33,957 bases of DNA from Kiloniellales bacterium (GTDB lineage Bacteria; Pseudomonadota; Alphaproteobacteria; Kiloniellales; JAKSBE01): NCBI GenBank assembly GCA_022361275.1, contig JAKSBE010000258.1:1-33957 (forward strand), written 5' to 3'. The notes beneath the pieces are model-generated. The model was not told the origin of the DNA. It worked only from the letters and a program-made list of their open reading frames with translations, and did no database searches. Made by a program: the position numbers and the translations under genes. Positions 15,726-24,353 of this stretch are shown piece by piece (the stretch's first letter is position 1; the number at the start of each line of letters is the position of its first letter).

Positions 15726-17497
15726 GCCGCATCGGCCGGAAGCCGCAGCGGGTTTCCTGCGCGCCCGAGGCGGCTCGGCATACCGAGACCGAACCGTTCC
15801 GTCGCCAGAAGCGGCGTCAGGATCTGCTTGAACGGCCAGTCGGAAGCGTCGAGCAGAACGGCGCGCAGGCGTGCGCGGCATTCGTCTTCGGCGTTCACCT
15901 TGGAGACGGCCGTGTCGACGGCTTCCCGGAGCAGGCGGCGCGACAAGAGGATGTCATGGTTCCCGGAGGCGTCCAGGGCTTCGCAGACTGCCCTTAACGC
16001 AACATCGATCAGAAGCGTCTGGGCATAGGCGAAGAGATCCTCGTCGCGGTCCAGGATCATCGTCGCGCGCCTCGGGTCTTTGATGATGTAGTCAGGCGCT
16101 TCCAGTCCCGCCGCGCGGAGCCGATCCGGCATGCAGCGCACGGTGTCGTGATCGCGCAGGACGAGTCTTTGCGGACGACCGCCAACGAGCTCGATGAGAA
16201 CGTTCTGGCCATGCATTTCCGGAATGAAGCCGCAGGCGAGGGCCTCGACCGCGAAGCCCAGGACCAAGTCGAAAAGCTCGCGAAGGAATACGTCCGCCGT
16301 GACGCCGGGCCGCTGTTCCAGCGCCGCGCGGATCGCCGGTGCCAGATCGCCGACAGGCGCAACGGCAAAGCTCGCGAGCGGGACGAGGGCTGCGCCCGCG
16401 TCGACCGGAGGAAGATCGCGCAGGGCGCATCCCAGGAAAGCCGTACGCGGAGCCAGCACATCCCTGGACGCTTCGCAGAACGTCCAGAACGACGCCTCAT
16501 CGGCGAGGCGCGCGCGCTGCGCGAGACCTGGGCGCAAGCGCAAGGCTTCGGTCAGGAGTTTGGCTCCCTTCAGTCCGTTGTGCAGCGATTGGGCGCTCAT
16601 CAGCCGGCGGACGCCCAGTGTCTCGACGTCCAGGGGGAGCTTCAGGTGCCGTTCTGGGCGCTGTAAGACCGAGACGCTGCGAAGCGACGAGGTCGCGGCG
16701 ACCAGCGGGCCCTGAAAATCCAGCAGGACAATCCGCCCCTCGGCGATCTCGGAGGCGAAATGCGTGCGCAGCGGCGTCTCGGCCTGCCAGGGATGCAGCG
16801 GCATGGCAAGATGCGTGCCGGACAGCCCGCGCCGCTGCATCTCGTCACAGATCGCGGCAGCCTGCAGCGGGTCGAGAAGGGCGGATACCGGATCGCTTTC
16901 CCTTCGCGAAGGGGAGGCAAGGACGTTGCCGGTGGGGATGGCGCACCAGCGGAGCGCAAACAGGGCACCGAACTCTGCGCCGTAGCGCCGGAGCTCCGCC
17001 TCGCGCCACCCGCCCCGTGAGCGCGACAAAGGGTGGAACGGCCGGTCGCGCCAGGCCGCGAGCCGCTCCCAGGTGAGAAAATCGTTCCGATTCTCGGCGC
17101 TACAGGCCTTCTGGAGGAGCTCGAGACCCGCGATCTCCGTAGAGCGGGCATTTCTTGCGCTCTCGTAAAGCTGGCCCATCGTCCGATCGAGCGTCGCGAG
17201 GTCGAGGTTCGGCAAGCTCGCCAAGACGTGCCAGAGGACCTCCGGTGCATCGACACGGCGTCCGGTTCGAGCGTCTTCGAGCTTCCGAAGCCGGACTCCG
17301 CCACGCCACCGGTCGACTTCAACCCGCCCGACGAAGCGCACGGCGCCAAGCAGGATCTCGACCCGGTCATCCTTGGTTCGAGACGGGAGCGCCCGGGACC
17401 TGATCGCCCCGACATCTTCCAGCCAAAGGAGCTCCAGGAGATCGTCCAGGAGAGTGAAGGCAACCCTGGGCTGCGCGATGTTGGAGACGACGCTCAT
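15722..17497 (-). CDS. sbnC: NIS siderophore synthetase, IucA/IucC family (SbnC)
   Basis: 591 residues from ATG 17497 (ATGA overlap with sbnB). Motifs are RDRPFHPLSRSRGGWREAEL, MPLHPWQAETPLRTHF, ATSSLRSVSVLQRPERHLKL, IPEMHGQNVLIELVGG and LVLRDHDTVRCMPDRL. In staphyloferrin B assembly SbnC performs the last condensation, adding alpha-ketoglutarate, which is itself released by SbnB. The EMHGQN motif departs from the E.H.QN of the other two synthetases, in line with a separate subgroup. Complete frame. Confidence 0.87.
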   Translation of the reverse strand: MSVVSNIAQPRVAFTLLDDLLELLWLEDVGAIRSRALPSRTKDDRVEILLGAVRFVGRVEVDRWRGGVRLRKLEDARTGRRVDAPEVLWHVLASLPNLDLATLDRTMGQLYESARNARSTEIAGLELLQKACSAENRNDFLTWERLAAWRDRPFHPLSRSRGGWREAELRRYGAEFGALFALRWCAIPTGNVLASPSRRESDPVSALLDPLQAAAICDEMQRRGLSGTHLAMPLHPWQAETPLRTHFASEIAEGRIVLLDFQGPLVAATSSLRSVSVLQRPERHLKLPLDVETLGVRRLMSAQSLHNGLKGAKLLTEALRLRPGLAQRARLADEASFWTFCEASRDVLAPRTAFLGCALRDLPPVDAGAALVPLASFAVAPVGDLAPAIRAALEQRPGVTADVFLRELFDLVLGFAVEALACGFIPEMHGQNVLIELVGGRPQRLVLRDHDTVRCMPDRLRAAGLEAPDYIIKDPRRATMILDRDEDLFAYAQTLLIDVALRAVCEALDASGNHDILLSRRLLREAVDTAVSKVNAEDECRARLRAVLLDASDWPFKQILTPLLATERFGLGMPSRLGRAGNPLRLPADAA

Positions 17498-18540
17498 CCA
17501 AACAGCTCCAGCATCGCTCCGACGTCGGCCGCCTCGGCGCGGCGCAGGATCGCCCGGGCACAGGCGATATCGTCGATGGCCATGCCCATCGGGTTGAGGA
17601 GGATGATCTCGTCTTCGGACTCCCTTCCGGGACGCGCGCCGACGACGATTTCGCCGATTTCGGCGTGCAGTCGCTCGCGCGAGAACGATCCTTCCTCTAC
17701 AAGCTGGTTGATGACCTTCTTCTCGCGGTTGCACTGGTCCCAGTCGTCGACCACGACCTTGTCGGCCTTTAGGAAGACCGCCTTCTCGACATCCATGATC
17801 GATACGTTGGCCAGGAACGTGCCGGGCCTGAGCCACTCGAACTTCAGATAGGGCCGGTCGGTGACGGTGGCCGTGACCACGACGTCTGCGCCGGAAACGG
17901 CCTCCTGTGGCTGCTCGCAGACGACCGGCTCGACCTTCGGATAGGCACCCCCGATCCATTCGGCTGCCGCGAGCGCCGCGTCCCGCTTGAGATCGAACAG
18001 TCGAATGCGTCGGACATCGGGGAACTGTTCGCAGAACATCTGGATCTGCGTGCGCCCGATTGGACCGCAGCCGATCACGGCGACCGCGGGGAAAGCCGTT
18101 CGCGCCAGATAGCGGGCGGCGACGCCGGTGACGGCCGCCGTTCGCAGAGCGCTTATACGTCCGGCCTCGAGGACCGCTACGGGAAAGTGCGTCTCGTCGT
18201 CATTGAGAACGATGAGGGCGCTGGCGCGCTCTCGGGAGCGCAAAGTCGGATTGTCATGCTTCGAGCCGATCCATTTCAGGCCGGCGACCGGATCGTCGCC
18301 ACCGATCCAGGCCGGCATGGCGATGATGCGATCCGCGATATGACCGCAATGGCGGCTGCGCAGGTAGGGCTTGAGCGGCTGCGCGTATTCGCCCGCCGCA
18401 TGAAGCCGGAAACCGTCCTCGATGGCTTCCATGTATAGATCGGAGCGGTCTCCGCCGAGTGAAGCGATGTCGCTGCGCGACAAAAAACGCAGGGCGGCAT
18501 TATGCGTCGACGTTGACCGGGTGGGTTCAAGGGTGTCCAT
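17494..18540 (-). CDS. sbnB: SbnB: NAD-dependent dehydrogenase of the ornithine cyclodeaminase family
   Basis: 348 residues. ATG 18540 has GAGGAGA about 7 nt upstream. Ornithine cyclodeaminase/mu-crystallin fold: substrate-binding segment around GDDPVAGLKWIGSKHDN, then a Rossmann motif AVIGCGPIGRTQIQMF, FDLKRDAALAAAEWIG, GADVVVTATVTDRPYLKF, FLANVSIMD and DDWDQCNREKKVINQLVEEG. SbnB oxidatively splits N-(1-amino-1-carboxy-2-ethyl)-glutamate, made by SbnA, into L-2,3-diaminopropionate and alpha-ketoglutarate; both are siderophore building blocks. It starts 36 bp after sbnA ends. A pure ornithine cyclodeaminase cannot be excluded by fold but is unlikely in this position. Confidence 0.9.
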   Translation of the reverse strand: MDTLEPTRSTSTHNAALRFLSRSDIASLGGDRSDLYMEAIEDGFRLHAAGEYAQPLKPYLRSRHCGHIADRIIAMPAWIGGDDPVAGLKWIGSKHDNPTLRSRERASALIVLNDDETHFPVAVLEAGRISALRTAAVTGVAARYLARTAFPAVAVIGCGPIGRTQIQMFCEQFPDVRRIRLFDLKRDAALAAAEWIGGAYPKVEPVVCEQPQEAVSGADVVVTATVTDRPYLKFEWLRPGTFLANVSIMDVEKAVFLKADKVVVDDWDQCNREKKVINQLVEEGSFSRERLHAEIGEIVVGARPGRESEDEIILLNPMGMAIDDIACARAILRRAEAADVGAMLELFG

Positions 18541-18576
18541 GAACGTCTCCTCGAAGTAAGCCCGCTCTCGGTCCCG

Positions 18577-19590
18577 TCAGGAGACGGAACGAAGAGCGGG
18601 TGGCTGTGTGTTTAGGACGAGGTGGGAGGTCTCGAGAGGCCGACGGACGCGCTCGGCCTCGGGAAGCCAACTCCTGGCATAAACGCTATCGAGGTATCGC
18701 TCGCCGCGATCGGCGAAAACCGTAACGATCGTCGCGTCGTGAGGTAGTATGGGCGCCATCTTCCTGATGGCGGCGACGACAGACCCGGATGACCCGCCGG
18801 CGAGCAGACCGGCATGATCCAGCAGGAGATGACAGCCCTCGACGCTCTCGAAGTCCGTTACGAAGATCACCTCGTCGATCATCTCTGTGTCGAGCTGTTC
18901 GGGGACGCGGCTTGCGCCGATACCGGGTAGGCGGCGAGGCCCGGCCGGCGAACCGAAGATCACGGAGCCGGCCACGTCGACAGCAACGATCTTCACGCCC
19001 GGCCAGGCCTCGCGGAGCCGCTGGGAGATGCCCATGACCGTCCCGCAGGTGCTGACCCCGATGAACGCGTGCGTCGGGGTGATCGAAACATCGCGGACGA
19101 TTTCCGCACCGACGCCGTCGTAATGTGCGCCCGGGTTGTCGGGGTTGGCATATTGGTTCAGCCAGACGGCGCCGGGGATTTCCCGCAGCATGGCGTTCAC
19201 TCGGCGGATACGCGAATGTAGATAGCCGCCTTCCTCGTCGCGCTCATCTACGAGTTCGACCGATGCTCCGTAGGCTTCTATCAGGCAACGATTGGTCCGT
19301 GTGATGTTGGGATCGATCACGGCCGTGAATTTCAGACCCATCTGGCGGATGATCATTGCCAAGGCAATTGCAAGATTTCCCGACGAGCTTTCGATCAAGT
19401 GGCTGTTTGAGGTAATAAGTCCCGCGCGTAATGCGCCTTCGATCATGTGAAGGGCCGGACGGTCCTTGATGCTCCCGCCCGGATTGAACATTTCGAGTTT
19501 GGCAAAGACTCGAGGAGACCTTCCGGAGGAGGGAATTTTCAATTCGACCAGCGGGGTGTTGCCGATGAGATCCGTCAGCTTGGGTGTCAC
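18577..19590 (-). CDS. sbnA: SbnA: PLP enzyme making the diaminopropionate precursor
   Basis: 337 residues starting with GTG 19590, preceded by AAGGGG at 8-9 nt. Cysteine-synthase fold (fold type II): LTDLIGNTPLVELK, KLEMFNPGGSIKDRPALHMI with the PLP lysine in IKDR, IESSSGNLAIALAMI (substrate loop), GVSTCGTVMGISQRLRE (phosphate loop) and LAGGSSGSVVAAI. SbnA condenses O-phospho-L-serine with L-glutamate. Unlike most CysK, the operon starts with it and a serine kinase (SbnI) ends it, matching the O-phosphoserine requirement. It is the first gene of the nine-gene unit; the nearest clear regulatory site is a Fur box about 340 bp upstream. Confidence 0.9.
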   Translation of the reverse strand: MTPKLTDLIGNTPLVELKIPSSGRSPRVFAKLEMFNPGGSIKDRPALHMIEGALRAGLITSNSHLIESSSGNLAIALAMIIRQMGLKFTAVIDPNITRTNRCLIEAYGASVELVDERDEEGGYLHSRIRRVNAMLREIPGAVWLNQYANPDNPGAHYDGVGAEIVRDVSITPTHAFIGVSTCGTVMGISQRLREAWPGVKIVAVDVAGSVIFGSPAGPRRLPGIGASRVPEQLDTEMIDEVIFVTDFESVEGCHLLLDHAGLLAGGSSGSVVAAIRKMAPILPHDATIVTVFADRGERYLDSVYARSWLPEAERVRRPLETSHLVLNTQPPALRSVS

Positions 19591-19990
19591 GATGCGCGCC
19601 CCTTATCTTTCATTCCTCAGCCTTATCGCTCACCAGAAATAAGATGCCGACACGGACCTTTCCTGTGACCTGATAAGACTTTGTCGAACAAAGCTTGCTA
19701 TTCTTTGGGTGTAAATATCTCTTTGTTATGGATGTTTGAGCTGCCATGAGAAGCATGAGCCCACATAAAACCGAGCAATGCCTGAATGTTTGCCTCTGCA
19801 ATAACCCAACTAAAAGCGAATCAATATCGAACTCATTCGGATGTATTGTGTGTACTTTTCTCCGTTATGGTGTGTTTTCCGGTGCGTAATGGGCATAAAT
19901 TCATCTTCCATTTCTCGGCAATTCTGTCAATGAGAATCATTCGCATTTGCAAAAGTTTTATATTAATGAAGTCATGACAACCGGCATTGA
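19591..19990. promoter_or_regulatory. AT-rich leader/promoter region of the sbn operon
   Basis: About 400 bp without a supportable gene and clearly lower in GC than its surroundings. It holds the Fur box at 19929-19947. Reading leftward, a TTGACA occurs right at the end of the Fur box (near 19923-19928) and could be a -35 element, but I see no convincing -10 at the proper distance. The long distance from the Fur box to the sbnA start implies either a long leader or a second, unseen promoter. Confidence 0.5.
19929..19947 (-). promoter_or_regulatory. Fur box upstream of sbnA
   Basis: AATGAGAATCATTCGCATT is very close to classical interleaved Fur sites (AATGAGAATCATT-type). It is the best iron box in the window. 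It lies between the sbn operon and the IS630 remnant, consistent with iron repression of siderophore synthesis. Confidence 0.8.
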
Positions 19991-20999
19991 TCAGAACTCA
20001 TGTGCTGATTTACGCAGGTCGATAGATAGGATGGCCCAAGGTTGATCGGCGAGGTTTTCCCACCCTTGGCAACAACGAACGCGGTTATCGTCCTGGGAGG
20101 CGAAGCCCCGGTTGGGTCGTCCGTTTTCTCTCAGGAACTGCCGGACGTTCTCGACCGGATTGCGCTCCGGTGCGCGCGGGGAAGGGCGGCAGGGTGAGGA
20201 TTGGCGGGATATCGAGCTGCGGCGCGAGGTGCTATCCGGCCTGATCGAGCAGGACGATTCCCTGGGCACCCGATGTGGTGTGGCGGGCGATTTTTTGGAG
20301 GTGGTGGAGCGCGTCGGCACCAGCCCGGCGCCGGCCGGATGCCACGCCAGGCCAAGCGCCGTGTTGTCAGCTTGTTCTTTTGGCCGCCCCGGGCCTGGTC
20401 TTGCCGGCGCGCGCGGACCGCCGCCAGATCGTCGGCGGGGACGTTTTCTTCAATGCGTCGTCCATGGCCAACTCGTCTTGGGCCAACTCGTCTTGGGCCA
20501 ACTCGTCTTGGGCCAGCTCGTCTTGAGCATGCTCGCCTTGGGCATGGTGGTGCGGCCGGACGGGCAGCTTGCGGAACCCCAGGGCTTTCAGTTCGCGGCT
20601 CACCGACCTCTCGTCCAGAGAGACACCAAACTCTTCAAGGAGCCAGCGTGCCAGGTCCTTCAGCCGCCAGCGCGCGACGCCGTCGACGGCCGGGACCGGA
20701 TCCTCTTCGACCCGCCGTGCCAGGGCCTGGCGCTGGCCGTCGTCGAGCTTCGCTTGCCGACCCGGGGCCTTGCGGTCGATCAGACCGTCCGGACCCTCGG
20801 CGTTGAACCGCAGCACCCAATCGCGGATCACCTGAAGGCCGACTCCGCCGACCTCGGCCGCATCGCCACGCCGGCCGCCGTCGTAAATCACCGCCAAGGC
20901 CAGCAAACGCCGCGCCTGGGCCGCATCCTTCGAGGCCTGGGCCAAACGGCGCAAGTCTTCTCCATCGAAGTCAGAGCGAAGTGGAATAGCCGATCCCAT
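19991..20999 (-). mobile_element. Decayed IS630-family transposase
   Basis: The first part is open: MGSAIPLRSDFDGEDLRRLA, DWVLRFNAEGPDGLIDR, LKDLARWLLEEFGVSLDERS and RELKALGFRKLPVRPHHHAQ, the helix-turn-helix half of IS630 transposases. After a 15-bp repeat expansion the reading breaks. Pieces follow in other frames: VRARRQDQARGGQKNKLT (first catalytic Asp region), HHLQKIARHTTSGAQGIVLL then DQAG (second Asp region), RNPVENVRQFLRENGR (Glu region) and WENLADQPWAILSIDLRKSA at the end. An internal stop and several frameshifts and deletions make it inactive. It separates the receptor gene from the sbn promoter. Terminal inverted repeats were not resolved. Confidence 0.82.
20466..20540. repeat. 15-bp tandem repeat inside the IS630 remnant
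   Basis: Three exact copies of GGCCAACTCGTCTTG (20466, 20481, 20496), one with a single change (20511) and one degenerate (20526). On the minus strand they encode repeated AQDEL in frame, expanding a normal HHAQD segment of the transposase. It looks like replication slippage after loss of selection. Confidence 0.85.
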
Positions 21000-21036
21000 G
21001 ACAAAACTCCTCCCGTTCGTCATGGCGAGTCACCTT

Positions 21037-21080
21037 CCCGAAGAAGCTGGCCCGAAGAAAGCTGGCCCGAAGAAAGCTGG
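21037..21080. repeat. Second 15-bp tandem repeat beside the IS630 remnant
   Basis: Units CCCGAAGAAGCTGG (14 bp, 21037), CCCGAAGAAAGCTGG (21051) and the same again (21066). The unit is unrelated to the repeat at 20466 but has the same 15-bp period. The repeat lies in the roughly 225 bp between the transposase start and the end of the receptor gene, where I see no gene. Confidence 0.8.
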
Positions 21081-21224
21081 AAGCCCCTGAGCGAGGCCCG
21101 CTCGGTGACGTTTGGCGTCGCTTCCGGGGCACGACGGGAACCACGGGCAAAGTGGCGTCCAAAGGAAAGGTGCTGCAAGCCGGCTCCGAGATGCACCCCC
21201 GGCACCGCCTTCGCTCCGGCATCC

Positions 21225-23681
21225 TTACCATTTGATCGTGTAGGCGATCCGCGCCGTCGCGCCACGCGCTGCAACGTGGCTCACGTTCCGTCCGTTACGC
21301 AGCAATTGACCGAAGACGGTATGATACTGATTGTTCAGCAGGTTCTCGACACCGGCCTTCAGGGTCCCGGGACCGACATCGAAGGCGCTGTATAGATCGA
21401 CGACAGTATAGTCTTCGACCTTCCGGCCGCCGAAGCCGACGCCATCATCGAACGCGTCGTCGCGATTGCCTGAATAAAGCGCTTGAAGCCGCAGGTTCCA
21501 CCAAGGGTAGGGGCTGTATTCGATGTAGCCCGTAAGCTTGATTGGCGGGATGCGAAAGCTGTCGAGGGCAATGTCGCGATCACTGTTTGGGTCTTTCCGC
21601 TCGCCCTTGAGCCAGGTGAAAGAGCCCCCGATGCGCAGGCCCTGGCTGAGGTCCAGATCCTGGCTGAAGTCATAGCTGACACTCGCCTCAACGCCGTAGA
21701 TTCGCTCTCGGGTGCGTTGCTGGGCAAGCGAGAAGTCGTCGCTGATTACGACGCGCCCTTGATCTGATTCACTGAAAAAGGCTGCGACGTTACCATTGAA
21801 TCCTCCCAATGCGCCTCGCAGGCCTATCTCGTAGTTATCTGTAATACGTGGATTGAGGTTGGAGTCGTCGACATTGAAATCTGCCGGCGCCAAACGGAGT
21901 TGCAGACCGATATCCGGCAGCTCGAACGATTGTGCGAAATTCGCATAGATATCGAGTTCTTCGAAGGGCGTTACCACGGCCCCGATGTTGAAGGTGGTCT
22001 CTGAATAGTTGATATCGCCGCCGTCAATCCGATTCCGGAGTCCGAGCGTGGTGAAATCCGGAAAGCTGACATCGACCCACTCATGGCGAACGCCGCCACG
22101 TAAGACAAGCCAGTCGATGGGAAAGGCCTCTAGCTGACCGAACACGCCATAAGACTGAGTCGTCGTGTCGGGCACGAAGGTGCGTTCCTTTTCCGTTACG
22201 ATGAATTCGGTTCCGCCGGACGCATCGAAGGCAGCGTCATCGAAGATCGTAACCGGCTGTTTGCTTTCCTCTCGATTGATATCCGCTCCCCAAAGGAGGT
22301 TGGCGTCAATCGGTATGACATCCACGAGCGGCGTGTCGATGGTCAAGCGTCCGCCATAAACCTGGGCATCAAGAAACGATTGTACGATCGCGCCTCTGCT
22401 ACTGAAGGGCCGGCCGTCAACTGGTGAGAAACGGGTATTGTAATCGCGATAATACGCTTGAGCGCTGAGAGTGCTGCCGAGGATGTCCTGTTTGCTGTAC
22501 CCCAGGTTGAGAATGAGATTCTCACGCGAGGTCTGGTCGTCGAGCTGCAGGCCGTCCCGGGCCCGTGCCTTGACCGAGCCGGGCGGGAGCGCATCGACGG
22601 CCGGGTCGGAGGTAAAGTCGGTGTCCTGTTCGGCGTTCAGATAGCTGGCCATCAATTCGACGCGCTGATCTTCGAATTCGTATCCAACCTTGCCCAGCAG
22701 ATCCAGCGTTGTCGTGTCCGACAGATCGCCCTGGCTGGGCTCGGGCGGAATGCGGTCTCCCTCCGCATCGAAAGAGCTCTGGGTCTGCTCTCCGGACACG
22801 GACAGCAGGTAATCGATTTTGCCTTTCTTGCCGCTGACCTTTTGATTCAGTTTCCCCGAGAGCGCATCTGAATCGATGCGGCTGAGCGCGCTTGTTCCAG
22901 CAAGGGTGGTCTCGAAGTTCAAGGGGCCGTCCTCCGCGGCCAGCGTGGTGATGTGGATGATACCGCCTGCAGCGCCGCCGCCGTATGCAGCGCTTCCGCC
23001 GTTGATGACCTCTATTCTCTCGATGTTTGACGGCGAGATATTGAACAGATCGCGGGAAACGTTCCGGGTCGTGTTGAGGGGCACGCCGTCGACAATCACA
23101 AGGACGTTGCGGCCGCGCAGCGTCTGGCCGAAATTGGTCAAGGTCTGACTGGACGTTGCCATTCCGGGCACGATCTTGCTGAGGATTTCGGCGGTGTTTT
23201 CCGCCGTCAATTCCTGGCTTTGGAGCTCTTCCCGGCTGATCACGGTAACGCTGCGGGACAAGGTATCCAGCGCGCCGCCCTCCCGGGAGGCGGTGATGGT
23301 GACAGGGGCGAGGCGCAGAGGTGCATTGTCTTCATCGTCTTCATCTTCTTTTGCGATGTCGCGCTCGAGGGTGACGGCATTGGCGCCGGTGTAGCGGTAT
23401 CGCAGGCCGCTGCCGGCGAGCAGTCGGCGCAGCGCCTGCTCTGCCGTGTAGTCGCCCCGTACTGCCGGCGCGGTCTTGCCCGCGGCTATGCGGGCATCGA
23501 ACAGGACCTCCAGCCCGGTCTGCTCGGCGAAGGCCAGAAGCGCGGAGGAAAGAGGCTGCGCTGGAATCGCGAAGGCTTGCGCTGCGGTCTCCTCTGCCGC
23601 TACCAAGGGGGGCGCAACCGCGCCCGCGGCGCCCAAGCCAAAGAAAACACCGAAAGCCCACGTGCATAGTCTGATCTTCAT
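21225..23681 (-). CDS. TonB-dependent siderophore receptor with STN signalling domain (FecA-type transducer)
   Basis: 818 residues from ATG 23681. Signal peptide at about 1-29 (WAFGVFFGLGAAGAVAPPL, then VAAEE). Secretin/TonB N-terminal signalling domain at about 35-105 (FAIPAQPLSSALLAFAEQTG, GDYTAEQALRRLLAGSGL, RYRYTGANAVTLE), then an acidic linker. Plug at about 125-245 (VTVISREELQSQELTAENTA, LRGRNVLVIVDGVPLNTTRN, NIERIEVINGGSAAYGGGAA). A barrel follows, ending VAARGATARIAYTIKW with the terminal aromatic residue needed for assembly. The STN domain passes binding information to a FecR protein and so to FecI. It is the only intact receptor near the sbn genes, so it is the prime candidate for the staphyloferrin-B-type ferric complex. 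The adjacent fecR is broken. A Fur box lies 54 bp upstream. Confidence 0.92.
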   Translation of the reverse strand: MKIRLCTWAFGVFFGLGAAGAVAPPLVAAEETAAQAFAIPAQPLSSALLAFAEQTGLEVLFDARIAAGKTAPAVRGDYTAEQALRRLLAGSGLRYRYTGANAVTLERDIAKEDEDDEDNAPLRLAPVTITASREGGALDTLSRSVTVISREELQSQELTAENTAEILSKIVPGMATSSQTLTNFGQTLRGRNVLVIVDGVPLNTTRNVSRDLFNISPSNIERIEVINGGSAAYGGGAAGGIIHITTLAAEDGPLNFETTLAGTSALSRIDSDALSGKLNQKVSGKKGKIDYLLSVSGEQTQSSFDAEGDRIPPEPSQGDLSDTTTLDLLGKVGYEFEDQRVELMASYLNAEQDTDFTSDPAVDALPPGSVKARARDGLQLDDQTSRENLILNLGYSKQDILGSTLSAQAYYRDYNTRFSPVDGRPFSSRGAIVQSFLDAQVYGGRLTIDTPLVDVIPIDANLLWGADINREESKQPVTIFDDAAFDASGGTEFIVTEKERTFVPDTTTQSYGVFGQLEAFPIDWLVLRGGVRHEWVDVSFPDFTTLGLRNRIDGGDINYSETTFNIGAVVTPFEELDIYANFAQSFELPDIGLQLRLAPADFNVDDSNLNPRITDNYEIGLRGALGGFNGNVAAFFSESDQGRVVISDDFSLAQQRTRERIYGVEASVSYDFSQDLDLSQGLRIGGSFTWLKGERKDPNSDRDIALDSFRIPPIKLTGYIEYSPYPWWNLRLQALYSGNRDDAFDDGVGFGGRKVEDYTVVDLYSAFDVGPGTLKAGVENLLNNQYHTVFGQLLRNGRNVSHVAARGATARIAYTIKW

Positions 23682-23734
23682 AATCTGCCCCGACCCTCTG
23701 TCGTTATCGCAAACGGTTCGGCATTCCCATATGT

Positions 23735-23754
23735 GAGAATGCGTCTCGTTCGCA
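23735..23754 (-). promoter_or_regulatory. Fur-like box upstream of the receptor gene
   Basis: GAGAATGCGTCTCGTTCGCA fits the pattern GAGAATGCNTCTNNTTCGCA shared with the box before the fecI remnant at 3666. It is 54 bp from the receptor start codon, a sensible operator position. It gives the receptor iron control in addition to any sigma-factor control. Confidence 0.55.
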
Positions 23755-23869
23755 GTTTCTGTGATGGAAGACGTGAGATCTCGGGGTCACCATTACCCCT
23801 GGGGAAAAAATTCTGCCCCACGGCTCTCGGCTGGTCCGGTGGTCCCTTGGTCCCGACTATGGCGCTGGG

Positions 23870-24283
23870 GCCGGGGCGACCAGGATGAAGTGTCCGCTCG
23901 GTGGTTTCGAGTATGGCGGTCTCAGGTATGGCGCCAGTGCTCGCGACGGCGTAAGGCGCCCGTAGCGGCCAGGGCCTCGACCTCGTCGTCCAGGATCACG
24001 ATGCGGCCCCGCCGGTCGCGCTCCAGTCCGGCGAGAAGCCTCGGGTGCTTTCGGCCTCGTTTCGACCGCCCAGGCGTCGGTCGATCTGATCCAGGGCGGT
24101 CCAGAGCCGCTCCATCACGCGATAGGCATCGGCATGAGCCGGATCGATCTTCCGCCAAGCCTCGAACGCCGCCCGGTCGCCATCGGTGACCGGCTCACCG
24201 CGCAAGCGGACGAACCATGCGACGGCCGCCTCCTCAGCCGATAGCCCGTCCTTATTCCGCATCAGGATATCTTGCGTCCGCAT
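23870..24283 (-). pseudogene. fecR pseudogene retaining its sigma-binding N-terminus
   Basis: The open part, 24283 to 23996, encodes the DUF4880 domain: AEEAAVAWFVRLRGEPVTDG, DRAAFEAWRKIDPAHADAY and VMERLWTALDQIDRRLGG. It then runs into unrelated residues and a stop, giving about 88 to 95 residues. The membrane segment and periplasmic FecR domain (about 200 residues) are deleted. Scraps of the C-terminus survive in other frames: LAGLERDRRGRIVILDDEVE, matching the intact paralogue's LAELERYRPGRIVIIDGGL, then TGAIPETAILETTERTL, matching ..LETIERTL. So there is one large deletion plus at least two frameshifts. It lies between intact fecI and the intact receptor. Confidence 0.88.
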
Positions 24284-24296
24284 CAGGATATCTTGC
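24256..24296 (-). repeat. Tandem duplication of the fecR pseudogene start region
   Basis: A 20-bp unit, TCCGCATCAGGATATCTTGC, occurs at 24256-24275 and again at 24277-24296. Each copy carries the ATG and the sequence just before it, so the pseudogene has two start codons 21 bp apart. Alignment with the intact paralogue favours the inner ATG at 24262 as the original. Confidence 0.8.
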
Positions 24297-24353
24297 CTTT
24301 CAAGGGGTGGCCGGTCATGCGCACCTCCGGATCCTTGCGTCGTTCATCCCGAC

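Noticed and set aside
18577-19590. Ordinary cysteine synthase
   Set aside because: The fold fits CysK, but it is the first gene of an SbnA-to-I ordered operon and is followed by SbnB, so the siderophore role is far more likely.
20466-20540. CRISPR array
   Set aside because: Units are contiguous 15-bp repeats without spacers and read in frame inside a transposase remnant.
20112-21395. Plus-strand open frame of over 400 codons across the IS630 region
   Set aside because: It runs antisense through the transposase remnant and into the receptor gene, has repeat-derived GQLVLGQLVL blocks and no recognisable domain.
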